The notes: generated by a model from the letters alone, not told the origin. A DNA stretch of 11,603 bases from Thermoplasmata archaeon (GCA_021795055.1 JAJYPW010000016.1:1-11603); one strand, 5' to 3'; positions 1 to 6,613 are shown, counted from the first letter of the stretch. Program-made: numbers and translations.

Positions 1-100
1 ATTTCTATCCCTTATGAGATCGCTAAAGCTTACTTAACTGTTTTTAATTTTTAGGCGCTATAAACTGGGTCGCCTGCGCGTTTTCCACAACTGGCAGAAA

Positions 101-1069
101 TCACAAATAGAATTCGGGCCGCATTCTTGGCACAAACGCATTCCTGATAGCTTCCGAAAAAAGTTCGATCCTCTTGAGAGAATCACCGGAAAGCACCCCT
201 GCTATCCCGCCGGCTGAATAAATGCCGCTGTCGCCGTAAAGCCTCACGTAAGCTTTTCCCTCATCATAGCCCTTCTTGATCTCAGCGATGATTTCCGGAG
301 GGATCATCAAACCGCTGCTGGTGCCAACAGACGATTTACCGAATCTGTCAAGGATGTAGCAGAAATGAACATCCAGATACTTCTCCTCGCTGTTGATCCT
401 GAACAGCCCGCTTTCAATCGAGACGGCATAATCCGATTTCCCTATAACCTGTCTGGCCCTTTCCTCTGCATATCTGTATGTGTCTTCCCCAAAGGGTTGT
501 TCCGAAGGGGTTGAGTACTTTTTGCTCACGGACACCTCTGCATCCGGAATCCTGGCGCGAAAAAATTTCCTGGCGGCATCGGCCTTGTACTGGTTTGAGG
601 TGGGCACCACAATCCTGATGGGCCTGATTCTCTTCCCTTCAGGAGTGATCTCGCCTTCCAGAACCCTGGAAGACTTGAGCGGGAAATAATCATCGCCCAG
701 CGCGAACGGTACCACAATCACTTTGAGTTTTTTCAGGCCATTTCTCTCCCGCTCCGCATTAATCAATCTGGCATTTCCTGCGGATTCCGGGGATACAACT
801 AGTGTGGAATACTTGTCAGAGGTGGTCGAATTTCCCCATGTGTCCCCAAGAGGCTTTATTTCGAATTCAATGCCAGTGCTCTTGAGGTAATCTTCCAGCA
901 CCCTTTTCCTGATATCGTAACCTGGAAGTTTGTACTCCTTGCTTAGAGAAACAAAACTGTCAGTGGTGAGCCCTACAATGAGCTTCTCCCCTGTGGACTG
1001 CGCTGCCGCAAACAGATCCTTATGGCCCCTGTGGAGTGCGCTGAAGGTGCCTGCAATGATGACTGTCAT
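101..1069 (-). CDS. coaD: Bifunctional phosphopantetheine adenylyltransferase / NTP phosphatase (CoaD-DUF84/YjjX fusion)
   Basis: Two enzymes are joined in one 322-residue chain. Residues 1-147 form a nucleotidyltransferase of the archaeal PPAT family, which transfers AMP from ATP to 4'-phosphopantetheine to make dephospho-CoA. The visible marks are GTFSALHRGH near the N-terminus (HxGH at 13-16, which binds ATP phosphates) and a degenerate LKSSRVLEGEI segment at 131-141 in place of the usual ISSTxIR motif. From about residue 149 a second Rossmann-like domain begins (IRIVVPTSNQYKADAARKFF) and carries YAVSIESGLF (214-223) and SAGGIAGVLSGDSLKR (285-300). These match the inosine/xanthosine triphosphatase family (YjjX/DUF84), which removes damaged purine triphosphates. 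From memory, the same fusion occurs in other Thermoplasmatales. The gene starts 13 bases after the aminotransferase stop, so it is probably cotranscribed with it; no clear Shine-Dalgarno is seen. Family calls are firm; the activity of each half is inferred. Confidence 0.9.
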   Translation of the reverse strand: MTVIIAGTFSALHRGHKDLFAAAQSTGEKLIVGLTTDSFVSLSKEYKLPGYDIRKRVLEDYLKSTGIEFEIKPLGDTWGNSTTSDKYSTLVVSPESAGNARLINAERERNGLKKLKVIVVPFALGDDYFPLKSSRVLEGEITPEGKRIRPIRIVVPTSNQYKADAARKFFRARIPDAEVSVSKKYSTPSEQPFGEDTYRYAEERARQVIGKSDYAVSIESGLFRINSEEKYLDVHFCYILDRFGKSSVGTSSGLMIPPEIIAEIKKGYDEGKAYVRLYGDSGIYSAGGIAGVLSGDSLKRIELFSEAIRNAFVPRMRPEFYL

Positions 1070-1082
1070 CTGTTAGATTCGC

Positions 1083-2294
1083 TTAAGGCGCGATCAATGA
1101 AACCTCTTCCTTCGCCACCTTTGCAAGCCTGGAGATACCGTCAACTATCTGATCGTTGTCCGAATAAGTGAAATTCAGCCTCATGGTGTTGAAGGTGGGG
1201 TTGTCCGGGTAAAATGCGCTTCCGCTCACGTAAGCCACTTTCTTTTCAATGGCCCTCTTGAGCATGTCTGTGGTGTTGATCTTATCATTCAACGCAAGCC
1301 AGAGGAACATTCCACCGTCTGGATGAGACCAATTTGCCTCGCTTCCGAAATTTGTCTCTAGGGCATCAATCATCGTATCACGCTTTTCCCTGTACATCTT
1401 TACAACTGCGGGCATATTCTTCCTCATCAGTCCCCTCTTGAGATATTCCGCAGCTATAGCTTCGGCGAGTGTGTTTGTTGCCAGGTTGGTCGCCTGCTTG
1501 AGCAGGTTCATCTTGTTCACGACGGCATCGGGTGCACAGGTAAACCCGACTCTCAAACCAGGCGACAGTATCTTTGAAAACGTGCTCATGTAAATCACAA
1601 GATCATCTTTGTCCAGCGATTTCAGGCTTGGCAGCCTATTCCCGGAATACCTGAGTTCTCCGTAAGGGTTGTCCTCGACAATCGGGATCTGATACCTGGA
1701 TGCCAGTTCAAGCACATGCTTCCTTCGATCCAGAGAAAGGGAAATACCGGAAGGATTCTGGAAGGTCGGTATCAGGTAAATGAACTTGGGCAGTTTGCCC
1801 GCGGCCTTCATGGTCCTGATCTTTTCTTCCAGCTTTTCCGTCAGTATCCCATTCTCGTCCATCGGGATCCCTCTCATCACCGTGCCGTTTGCCCTGAAAG
1901 CTGAAATGGTGCCTATATATGTCGGCGCTTCGCAGAGAACCTCTTCTCCTGGCGTTGTCATTATCTTAGAGACGGAATAGAGCGCTTCCTGTGAGCCGGC
2001 AGTCAGCACAAAATGATCCTTGTCTGTGCTGATGTTTTCCGTTTCCTTAAGCAACTTCACAAGCTGAACCCTGAGGTCTTCATACCCCTGCGTAGAACCG
2101 TACTGCAGAAGCTGCCTGCCCTTTTCCAACAGAAGGTCAGAAGTAATGGTGTTGATATCATTCACAGGAAAAGATGAAGGATGGGGCATCCCTCCACCAA
2201 ACGATATCAGTCCGGGAACCGAAACATATTTCAGCAGTTCCCTGATTTCAGACGGTTTCATTGCATCCGCGAGTGCCGAAAACTTAAACTGCAT
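1083..2294 (-). CDS. PLP-dependent class I aminotransferase (LysN/MocR-domain type)
   Basis: This 403-residue fold-type I aminotransferase resembles the 2-aminoadipate/aromatic/multisubstrate group of archaea and Thermus (LysN-like), without the N-terminal GntR helix-turn-helix of MocR regulators. Visible residues are a GGGMPHPSSFP start region (33-43), TAGSQEAL (98-105, PLP phosphate loop), QNPSG (N180), EDNPYGELRY (D208 pairs with the pyridine nitrogen, Y211), SKILSPGLRVG with Schiff-base K241, and R372 for the substrate carboxylate. The frame is open for 17 more codons upstream, but I start at 2294 because GAGGTGG lies on the minus strand at 2306-2300, five bases before this ATG, and because the family normally begins near such an FSALAD segment. 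The substrate cannot be read from sequence: 2-aminoadipate, aromatic, branched-chain and glutamate/2-oxoglutarate pairs are all possible. A role in amino-acid catabolism would suit the acyl-CoA mutase operon elsewhere in the window, but nothing links them directly. Confidence 0.92.
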   Translation of the reverse strand: MQFKFSALADAMKPSEIRELLKYVSVPGLISFGGGMPHPSSFPVNDINTITSDLLLEKGRQLLQYGSTQGYEDLRVQLVKLLKETENISTDKDHFVLTAGSQEALYSVSKIMTTPGEEVLCEAPTYIGTISAFRANGTVMRGIPMDENGILTEKLEEKIRTMKAAGKLPKFIYLIPTFQNPSGISLSLDRRKHVLELASRYQIPIVEDNPYGELRYSGNRLPSLKSLDKDDLVIYMSTFSKILSPGLRVGFTCAPDAVVNKMNLLKQATNLATNTLAEAIAAEYLKRGLMRKNMPAVVKMYREKRDTMIDALETNFGSEANWSHPDGGMFLWLALNDKINTTDMLKRAIEKKVAYVSGSAFYPDNPTFNTMRLNFTYSDNDQIVDGISRLAKVAKEEVSLIAP

Positions 2295-2421
2295 ATAGAC
2301 CACCTCAGAATGGCTTGAATGGATATAAAAGATGATATCCGTCATGAGATCTTCAGTGTGAAATTGCTCGGCAGATTAGCGACAGGGAAAAGTATTTTAC
2401 AGGGCTATTTATCGAAGGCAG
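2295..2421. promoter_or_regulatory. Divergent promoter region between the aminotransferase and GTPase genes
   Basis: This spacer carries signals for both directions. On the plus strand an AAAAGTATTTTAC element (2388-2400) is centred about 27 bases before the GTPase ATG, the spacing expected of a TATA box driving a leaderless archaeal mRNA. On the minus strand a TTTTATAT box (2330-2323) lies about 32 bases before the aminotransferase ATG, and a GAGGTGG ribosome site occupies 2306-2300. The minus TATA would put the start of transcription only about 5 bases before the ATG and inside the ribosome site, so the true start may use a neighbouring element. Confidence 0.55.
2321..2340. repeat. Short inverted repeat over the aminotransferase TATA box (possible operator)
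   Basis: GGATAT, eight bases, then ATATCC make a perfect 6-bp dyad that covers the TATA-like element of the minus-strand promoter. Its position between divergent genes is what one expects of a repressor site. Six-base arms that are A/T-rich can arise by chance, so the functional call is weak. Confidence 0.25.
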
Positions 2422-2937
2422 ATGGAGAATTCGAGAGTTACTTGGAAAATAAGCGTTACGGGACTCAACGGTTCCGGGAAGAGTACTCTGATATCCAGGC
2501 TGGTTTACAACACGAATACTGTGAGTTCACAGATCAGGCCTATTCAGCGCAAAATAGTCACCCTTGATGCACGCAACAGGAGGATAACGGCAGAACTCCT
2601 CTTCCTTGAAATAAACAGCGAGCAGGAAAGCGAAAAACTCCTGACCGGTTCCAACTGCATATTGGTCGTTGCGGACCTTACCAGCATTCGATCGCTTGAC
2701 TATGCTGAAAATGTTCTGAAATTCATTAGCGCCCTCAACAACAAGACCGTCAAGGTCCTGGTGGCTACCAAGCTTGACAGGCGCTACGAGGCCCAGTTCT
2801 GGCAGGATGAACTGGAACGCATCTCAAGGGATTACGGGATACCATACTTCATCCTGAGCAACAACTCCAGGGACGACTGGGAAAAGTTATATGGTTACGT
2901 AACTGATAAAATGATAGAAGTGTTCGTAAGGAAATGA
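2422..2937 (+). CDS. Small Ras-like/Gtr-type GTP-binding protein, atypical
   Basis: A 171-residue single-domain P-loop GTPase. It has a clean Walker A, GLNGSGKST (14-22), preceded by a beta strand (WKISVT), and a G4-like ATKLD (115-119) in place of NKxD. The LVVADLTS strand (81-88) fits the usual beta strand of the domain, and FILSNNS (143-149) sits where a SAK-type G5 motif would be. The DxxG motif of switch II is not recognisable: the segment reads FLEINSEQE where a WDxxG-like strand end would be expected. Small archaeal GTPases of this kind are poorly characterised; some resemble Rag/Gtr or MglA proteins. The ATG follows a TATA-like element by about 27 bases, suggesting a leaderless message, and the gene overlaps endA by four bases (ATGA), so the two are probably translated together. 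The cellular role is unknown. A GTP-binding fold is likely; hydrolysis is uncertain. Confidence 0.75.
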   Translation: MENSRVTWKISVTGLNGSGKSTLISRLVYNTNTVSSQIRPIQRKIVTLDARNRRITAELLFLEINSEQESEKLLTGSNCILVVADLTSIRSLDYAENVLKFISALNNKTVKVLVATKLDRRYEAQFWQDELERISRDYGIPYFILSNNSRDDWEKLYGYVTDKMIEVFVRK

Positions 2938-3839
2938 TGACATCAGCGGTAGCCGTATGTGGCCAGCTTCGCTTTGCCTGCGTCAAATCTCCGGACAGTA
3001 TCAGGCAGAGACACAAAGTGGGCAGGGTTCTTCGGAATGAACTCATACTTACCGAGCTGGAGGCGCTGTATCTTCTGACAAAGGGGCTTATAGCCCCGGA
3101 AGATGGAACATCTAAGGAAAGGTCACTGTTTAAGTTGTTGAAGTCTGAATCCGACATAAGGGATCTGCAGGTATATGCAAACCTGAAATCGCTGGGATTC
3201 TACGTCAGGAAGGAACCCGAGGGCCTGTCTTTCCGCAGGGACTCAACGAGGGAGTATTCGAGGCCGGTAAGGATAGCTATGGAGGATAGTTTCGTCAGCT
3301 TTGCTGAACTAAACTGCACGCTACCAACAATTTGGGCAACGCTCGATGACCAGGGCGATATAACTTATTTCATTTCGGAGCCCTGGGAACCATCTGGAAC
3401 AGTCGATCCCCCAGGGCATGGGGAGTCGATTGTTGAAGTTGGGGAAATATCATTTCTTGACAAAAACTTAGGCATATGGATGGGGGAAGAGTTCTACGGG
3501 CTACGGCTTCTGAACAGGAATGAACGCGAATATTTTCAGGGAAAGCTAAAAACCATTGAAGCCGCAGTGTTTGCCGATCTGGTGAGCCGCCGGTGCATTG
3601 TAAAGACTGGGTTCAAGTATGGTTGCAATTTCAGGGTCTACCTGAAATCCCTGGAGGATCATGCTGAACTGCTTGTCTCTACACTGAGAGAAAGGGAAGA
3701 ATGGTTCAAGGTCAGCAGGGCGGTCCGGCTTGCCCATGCCGTGAGAAAGTTTATGGTATTTGCAGATGAGGTCAACGGCAAGATCAGGTACGTCAGGCTC
3801 ACAAGGATTTCGCAGGAATATCTGAAGAATCAGACCTGA
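2934..3839 (+). CDS. endA: tRNA-splicing endonuclease EndA (two-domain, homodimeric type)
   Basis: EndA cuts introns out of precursor tRNAs at bulge-helix-bulge sites. The 301-residue length is about twice that of the homotetrameric archaeal enzymes and fits the fused two-repeat form that works as a homodimer, as in Archaeoglobus and Thermoplasma. The N-terminal repeat keeps the family pattern (DLQVYANLKSLGFYVRK, 77-93) but lacks an obvious active site. The C-terminal repeat carries the catalytic triad: Y236 in GFKYGCNFRVY, H243 in EDHAELLV and K272 in AHAVRKFMVFA. An alternative ATG lies one codon further on (2937). The start overlaps the GTPase stop (ATGA), and the preceding GTAAGGAAATG gives only a weak ribosome site, so translational coupling is likely. 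The 3' end overlaps the convergent rps2 gene by ten bases. Identification is firm. Confidence 0.95.
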   Translation: MMTSAVAVCGQLRFACVKSPDSIRQRHKVGRVLRNELILTELEALYLLTKGLIAPEDGTSKERSLFKLLKSESDIRDLQVYANLKSLGFYVRKEPEGLSFRRDSTREYSRPVRIAMEDSFVSFAELNCTLPTIWATLDDQGDITYFISEPWEPSGTVDPPGHGESIVEVGEISFLDKNLGIWMGEEFYGLRLLNRNEREYFQGKLKTIEAAVFADLVSRRCIVKTGFKYGCNFRVYLKSLEDHAELLVSTLREREEWFKVSRAVRLAHAVRKFMVFADEVNGKIRYVRLTRISQEYLKNQT

Positions 3840-4432
3840 GCCTCGAAATCCTCAATCGTGAAATGGAAGTCCGCATAATCCTTCAAAGCCCCTCTGTTCT
3901 TCAGTACTTCTCTGGCGAGGATCCAGTATATCACAGCAAGAGATCTCCTGCCCTTATTATTGCTCGGAATGACTAGGTCAACGTTCGTCGTTTTGTTGTT
4001 GGCATCGCAAAGGGCAATCACCGGTATGCCCACCCTGATCGCCTCTCCCATGGCCTGTATGTCGGCGAGAGGATCGGTGACGAGAATTACCTTTGCTTCC
4101 AGGTATCTGTCAAGCTGTGGATTGGTCAGCGTTCCTGGCACGAACCTGCCTGTAATTGATCTGCATCCGGTAACCTCACCGAATTTTGAGACAGGTCTGA
4201 AAGCATACTGCCTCTGAGCAACCACCAGGATATCCTCGGGCTTGAATCGTGAAAGCATCTTGCCCGCTATCACAAGCATGTCATTGGTCTTCTTCAGGTC
4301 GAGAATGTAGAGGCCATCGTTTCTTATCTTGAAAATGTACTTCTCCATATCCTTTGACTTGACCTGCGTACCAATATGTACACCGGATTTTTGATATTCC
4401 TCCTCTGATATTAGCAGGCTTTCTGCAGACAT
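3830..4432 (-). CDS. rps2: 30S ribosomal protein S2 (archaeal/eukaryotic uS2 type)
   Basis: A 200-residue member of the universal uS2 family, a component of the small-subunit body. Family landmarks are YQKSGVHIGTQVKSKDM (13-29), YIFKIRNDGLYILDLKKT (32-49), QRQYAFRPVSKFGEVTG (73-89), GRFVPGTLTNPQ (95-106), the VILVTDPLADIQAMGEA segment and IPVIALCDANN with NKGRRSLAVIYWILAREVL towards the end. Length is normal for archaea. The ATG at 4432 follows a GTGATG match to the archaeal ribosome site, and a TATA-like AAATATAAA lies about 40 bases upstream on the minus strand, giving a short leader. In many archaea rps2 lies with rps9, rpoN, rpoK and eno; here none of those is next to it, so it appears to be transcribed from its own promoter. 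It ends inside the last codons of convergent endA. Confidence 0.97.
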   Translation of the reverse strand: MSAESLLISEEEYQKSGVHIGTQVKSKDMEKYIFKIRNDGLYILDLKKTNDMLVIAGKMLSRFKPEDILVVAQRQYAFRPVSKFGEVTGCRSITGRFVPGTLTNPQLDRYLEAKVILVTDPLADIQAMGEAIRVGIPVIALCDANNKTTNVDLVIPSNNKGRRSLAVIYWILAREVLKNRGALKDYADFHFTIEDFEAQV

Positions 4433-4507
4433 TTCATCACTTCTAAGGTTGACCTACATACGTACCCTTTATATTTATTATTCTCAGTGATCCTGTTTAC
4501 CATACAG
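4433..4507. promoter_or_regulatory. Compact divergent promoter between rps2 and the TIM-barrel hydrolase gene
   Basis: An A/T-rich stretch, TTTATATTTATTATT (4468-4482), is the only TATA-like material between the two divergent genes and may serve both. On the minus strand its centre is about 40 bases before the rps2 ATG, leaving a leader of about 15 bases that includes GTGATG. On the plus strand its right half is about 28 bases before the ATG at 4508, consistent with a leaderless message. Two factor-binding sites this close together would probably compete. Confidence 0.55.
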
Positions 4508-5362
4508 ATGAGCAACGGTCAGCCCTATCCGGTAGTGTTCGACAACCACTTCCACCTCAGGCATGACGGGGATTTCCTCGAGGCTGTCAGGAAGTTCAGC
4601 CTTGCCGGAGGAACAGCGATAAATCTTACAAATTTGCCTGACCACTCGCTCGGAACCGAAGGATATTACGAGAAAATATTTGACAGAACCCTGGGAATGG
4701 CTGAGGTGATCAGGAGGGAAACGGAGGTCTTCGTTATGGTAACCCTTGGCCCGTATCCGATGGATTACTTCTTTTTCAGGGAACACGGCAAAGACGCGAA
4801 GCAGAATATGTTCGACGGAATAGACCTTGCAGCACGTCTCTACAGCCAGGGAAAAATCACCGCGATGGGGGAAATTGGGTTACCGCATTTTAAGGTTGAA
4901 CCAGGCGTGATGGAATCGATCGAGGAAGTGCTTTCCCATGCATTTGAAGTATGCGGGGACATGGGGATTCCAGTGGTTCTGCATACAGGAGACCTGTCAC
5001 CGTTCGATGTAGAATCCCTGTGCAGCAGGGCTGTAATTGCTGGTATGAAATGCAGCAGCGTTGTAAAACATCATGGTACGCCGGATCTGCTGGGAAACCC
5101 CTCAGGAATGATCATTTCCCTGCCAGCAACCAGAGATAATGCAAGACAGGGTGCCAGAAGCGCCGACAGGTTCATGATCGAAACAGATTACATAGACGAC
5201 CCGCTGGACAGGAACAAATTCCTTCCGCCGGATTCGGTCCCGAAAAGGGCTGCAATGATCAGGCAGGAATATGAGAACTGGGAGAAGATTCTAGAAAGTA
5301 TTTTCGTCGAGACCCCCAAAATTGCTTACAGTCTAGTCCCTTCGGGTATCATTAATAAATAG
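4508..5362 (+). CDS. Metal-dependent hydrolase of the TIM-barrel amidohydrolase/TatD-like group (COG1099-like)
   Basis: A 284-residue predicted metallohydrolase. Possible metal ligands are spaced as in TatD-like enzymes: HxH in DNHFHLRHD (H14, H16), E122 in AMGEIGLPHF, H159 in VVLHTGD, H188/H189 in VVKHHG and D227 in IETDYIDD. The overall pattern fits the archaeal predicted hydrolases of COG1099 better than bacterial TatD nuclease. The substrate is unknown; TatD relatives include 3'-5' DNA exonucleases, so a nuclease role is possible but not shown. A GTG seven codons upstream (4487) is in frame, but the ATG at 4508 is better placed after the TATA-like stretch. The stop is 18 bases before the GINS start. 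The neighbouring replication gene and RNase P RNA gene give weak support for a nucleic-acid role. Confidence 0.82.
   Translation: MSNGQPYPVVFDNHFHLRHDGDFLEAVRKFSLAGGTAINLTNLPDHSLGTEGYYEKIFDRTLGMAEVIRRETEVFVMVTLGPYPMDYFFFREHGKDAKQNMFDGIDLAARLYSQGKITAMGEIGLPHFKVEPGVMESIEEVLSHAFEVCGDMGIPVVLHTGDLSPFDVESLCSRAVIAGMKCSSVVKHHGTPDLLGNPSGMIISLPATRDNARQGARSADRFMIETDYIDDPLDRNKFLPPDSVPKRAAMIRQEYENWEKILESIFVETPKIAYSLVPSGIINK
5350..5361 (+). promoter_or_regulatory. TATA-like element before the GINS gene
   Basis: CATTAATAAATA is centred about 26 bases before the ATG at 5381, the right spacing for a leaderless transcript. It lies inside the last codons of the preceding hydrolase gene, so GINS could be expressed alone as well as by read-through. 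Confidence 0.45.
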
Positions 5363-5380
5363 TTGTACAATTTACTTGCA

Positions 5381-6013
5381 ATGAACTTCTCACCCCAGGA
5401 TGTTGAAAACGCTTTTCTGGAGCTTCAAAGCGCCATCAGGGCAGAGAAGAATACCAAGAAAATCAGAAAGATAGATCAGTCAGTGTTCAACACAATACCG
5501 CAGCTGATAAAGTTCCTTAACACAGAGGCTGAAAAGAATGCGGCGGTGGACATAGACAGATACATTCAGATCAAGGACAGGCTCAGGCAGATAGAGAGGG
5601 CATTCAAGACCCTCTTCCAGATCCGGTACAGCAAGATTGTGAGGGTTCCAGTTTTTGACAACAATACTGATGAGATGATCAATCTCACTGAGGACGAAAG
5701 GGAATTTGTAGATCGCATTTATTCAGAAGTCAAAGATCAGTACAACCAACTGCTTGGTATACAGTCGGTGCAGGTCAGCGAGAAACCCATAGTGATAAAG
5801 GGCGATCAGAAAACCGAGAACGAGCCTAAAAGGGAGGAATCCTCGGAAGAATTTAGTGCTGTTAGGATTCTTGGAGACCAGCCCCCCATCGCCCAGACGG
5901 ACAGGAATTACTACTTCAGGGATGGCGAGATCGTATTCCTCAAGAAAAGATTCGCGGAACTCCTTGTAAAGAGGAAGATCGCAACTGAGATAGCTATAAG
6001 GGAGAATGCCTGA
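5381..6013 (+). CDS. GINS complex subunit, Gins51/Sld5-like replication factor
   Basis: This is an archaeal GINS protein, which joins MCM helicase and the Cdc45/RecJ-like factor in the replicative CMG-type complex. It has 210 residues. The N-terminal alpha-helical A domain (about 1-125) has the long helices typical of the family, including the RYIQIKDRLRQIERAF stretch (60-75) and LTEDEREFVDRIY (102-114). A charged, low-complexity linker (about 127-158) follows. The small beta-rich B domain (about 159-206) has VRILGDQPPIAQTDRNYYF and a GEIVFLKKRFAELLVKRK ending, matching the B domain of Gins51. The A-then-B order marks the Gins51/Sld5 class, not Gins23. From memory, Thermoplasma has only this type and it assembles as a homotetramer. 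A TTG at 5363 is in frame, but the ATG at 5381 fits the TATA spacing. Its stop is about 30 bases before the RNase P RNA. Confidence 0.88.
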   Translation: MNFSPQDVENAFLELQSAIRAEKNTKKIRKIDQSVFNTIPQLIKFLNTEAEKNAAVDIDRYIQIKDRLRQIERAFKTLFQIRYSKIVRVPVFDNNTDEMINLTEDEREFVDRIYSEVKDQYNQLLGIQSVQVSEKPIVIKGDQKTENEPKREESSEEFSAVRILGDQPPIAQTDRNYYFRDGEIVFLKKRFAELLVKRKIATEIAIRENA

Positions 6014-6024
6014 AAAAAATTAAG
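6012..6024 (+). promoter_or_regulatory. TATA-like element for the RNase P RNA gene
   Basis: TGAAAAAAATTAA overlaps the GINS stop and is centred about 27 bases before the first paired base of RNase P RNA helix P1 (6046). This agrees with transcription starting at or just before the mature 5' end. Confidence 0.5.
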
Positions 6025-6045
6025 TCCAGCCTGGCATAATGAAAG

Positions 6046-6363
6046 CAGGAACAAAACGCCCGAGGGCAACCGACGCCGATAGAGGTGAGGAAAGTCCCCC
6101 CTCCACAGGCAGGTCCGATCAGCGCAAGCTGATAGTCCGAGAGAACTGGTAAAGGTAAAAGAAAAATACGGGCCCGGTAAAGGATGATTGAAAAATGACG
6201 TTTCCGGGGGACCCGATGGAAAACCTTCCCGGAAGGAGAAAGTCTAAGAAGATCCGATGACGCTGCCGCGAGGATCGGGTAAGACGGGGCCTAGGCCCAA
6301 AGTTGAATGTTGCCAGCCCGTAAGGGGTAACAGAAGGGGGCTTATTCCGGGCATTTGTTCCTG
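6046..6363 (+). ncRNA. rnpB: RNase P RNA (archaeal, type A-like)
   Basis: The catalytic RNA of RNase P, which trims the 5' leader of precursor tRNAs. Three signs are visible. The ends pair as helix P1: CAGGAACAAA (6046-6055) with TTTGTTCCTG (6354-6363), continued by GCCCG (6058-6062) with CGGGC (6348-6352). The conserved region I, GAGGAAAGTCC, lies at 6087-6097, and conserved region V, ACAGAA then GGGGGCTTA, lies at 6330-6344. These two form helix P4: AAGTCCCCC (6092-6100) pairs with GGGGGCTT (6336-6343) and leaves the U at 6095 unpaired, which is the hallmark bulged U of the catalytic core. The span of about 318 nt is normal for archaeal type A RNase P RNA. Internal GC-rich hairpins (for example TCAGCGCAAGCTGA near 6119-6132) fit the specificity-domain arms, though I did not fold them. 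A short T-rich tract follows at 6364-6371. Exact ends may differ by a few bases. Confidence 0.93.
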
Positions 6364-6383
6364 TTTCGTTTCCAGCAAACGAA

Positions 6384-6394
6384 CAATTATATAC
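6384..6394 (+). promoter_or_regulatory. TATA box of the small Cys/His protein gene
   Basis: CAATTATATAC has a good archaeal TATA core (TTATATA, 6387-6393), centred about 29 bases before the ATG at 6419. This supports a leaderless start there and argues against the in-frame ATG at 6407. It would drive the small protein and the glycosyltransferase. Confidence 0.6.
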
Positions 6395-6418
6395 GCCACC
6401 AGCAATATGATAACCGTA

Positions 6419-6613
6419 ATGCCTGAAAAAATCTGCAGCGTGAAGGGGTGTGACAAGGAAAGTTTTCAGACAGTGTCAGCAGATAAAGTTCACGATCTCT
6501 TCCCGCTGAAGGAGGAAAAGACAAAGATACACCTCTGCAGGGAACACTACAAGGAATTCAAGAGGAAGACCAAAAAGGACAGGAAACTGGACAGGCTGGA
6601 CTGGGTAAGATAA
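6419..6613 (+). CDS. Small conserved-looking Cys/His protein, possible zinc site
   Basis: A 64-residue basic protein of unknown function. It has CSVKGC (C6, C11) near the N-terminus and IHLCREHYKEFKRKTKKDRK in the C-terminal half, so Cys, Cys, Cys and His are spaced as a possible single zinc site, followed by a lysine/arginine-rich tail that could touch RNA or DNA. I recall similar short archaeal proteins with a CxxxxC start and an LCxxHYxxxK ending, but no named function. The ATG was chosen from the TATA box spacing. Its TAA overlaps the ATG of the glycosyltransferase (TAATG), so the two are probably translationally coupled. Both position and composition suggest a real gene; any zinc or nucleic-acid binding is inference. 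Confidence 0.7.
   Translation: MPEKICSVKGCDKESFQTVSADKVHDLFPLKEEKTKIHLCREHYKEFKRKTKKDRKLDRLDWVR

Noticed and set aside
50..95. AGGCG...CGCCT hairpin next to a T-rich stretch, as a terminator for the minus-strand operon
   Set aside because: On the minus strand the stretch after the hairpin is A-rich, not T-rich, so it does not look like a terminator for that strand. On the plus strand the Ts precede the hairpin.
1..100. Possible gene or tRNA end in the first 100 bases
   Set aside because: No open frame with family features and no cloverleaf pattern could be seen. The stretch is too short to say more.
2295..2345. Upstream start (2345) adding 17 residues to the aminotransferase
   Set aside because: The internal ATG at 2294 has a strong GAGGTGG ribosome site and matches the family's usual N-terminus. 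The extension overlaps the promoter elements.
6257..6418. Open frame running through the RNase P RNA into the small Cys/His gene
   Set aside because: This part is structural RNA with clear P1 and P4 pairing. The protein frame is open there by chance, and the TATA box at 6387 fits a start at 6419.
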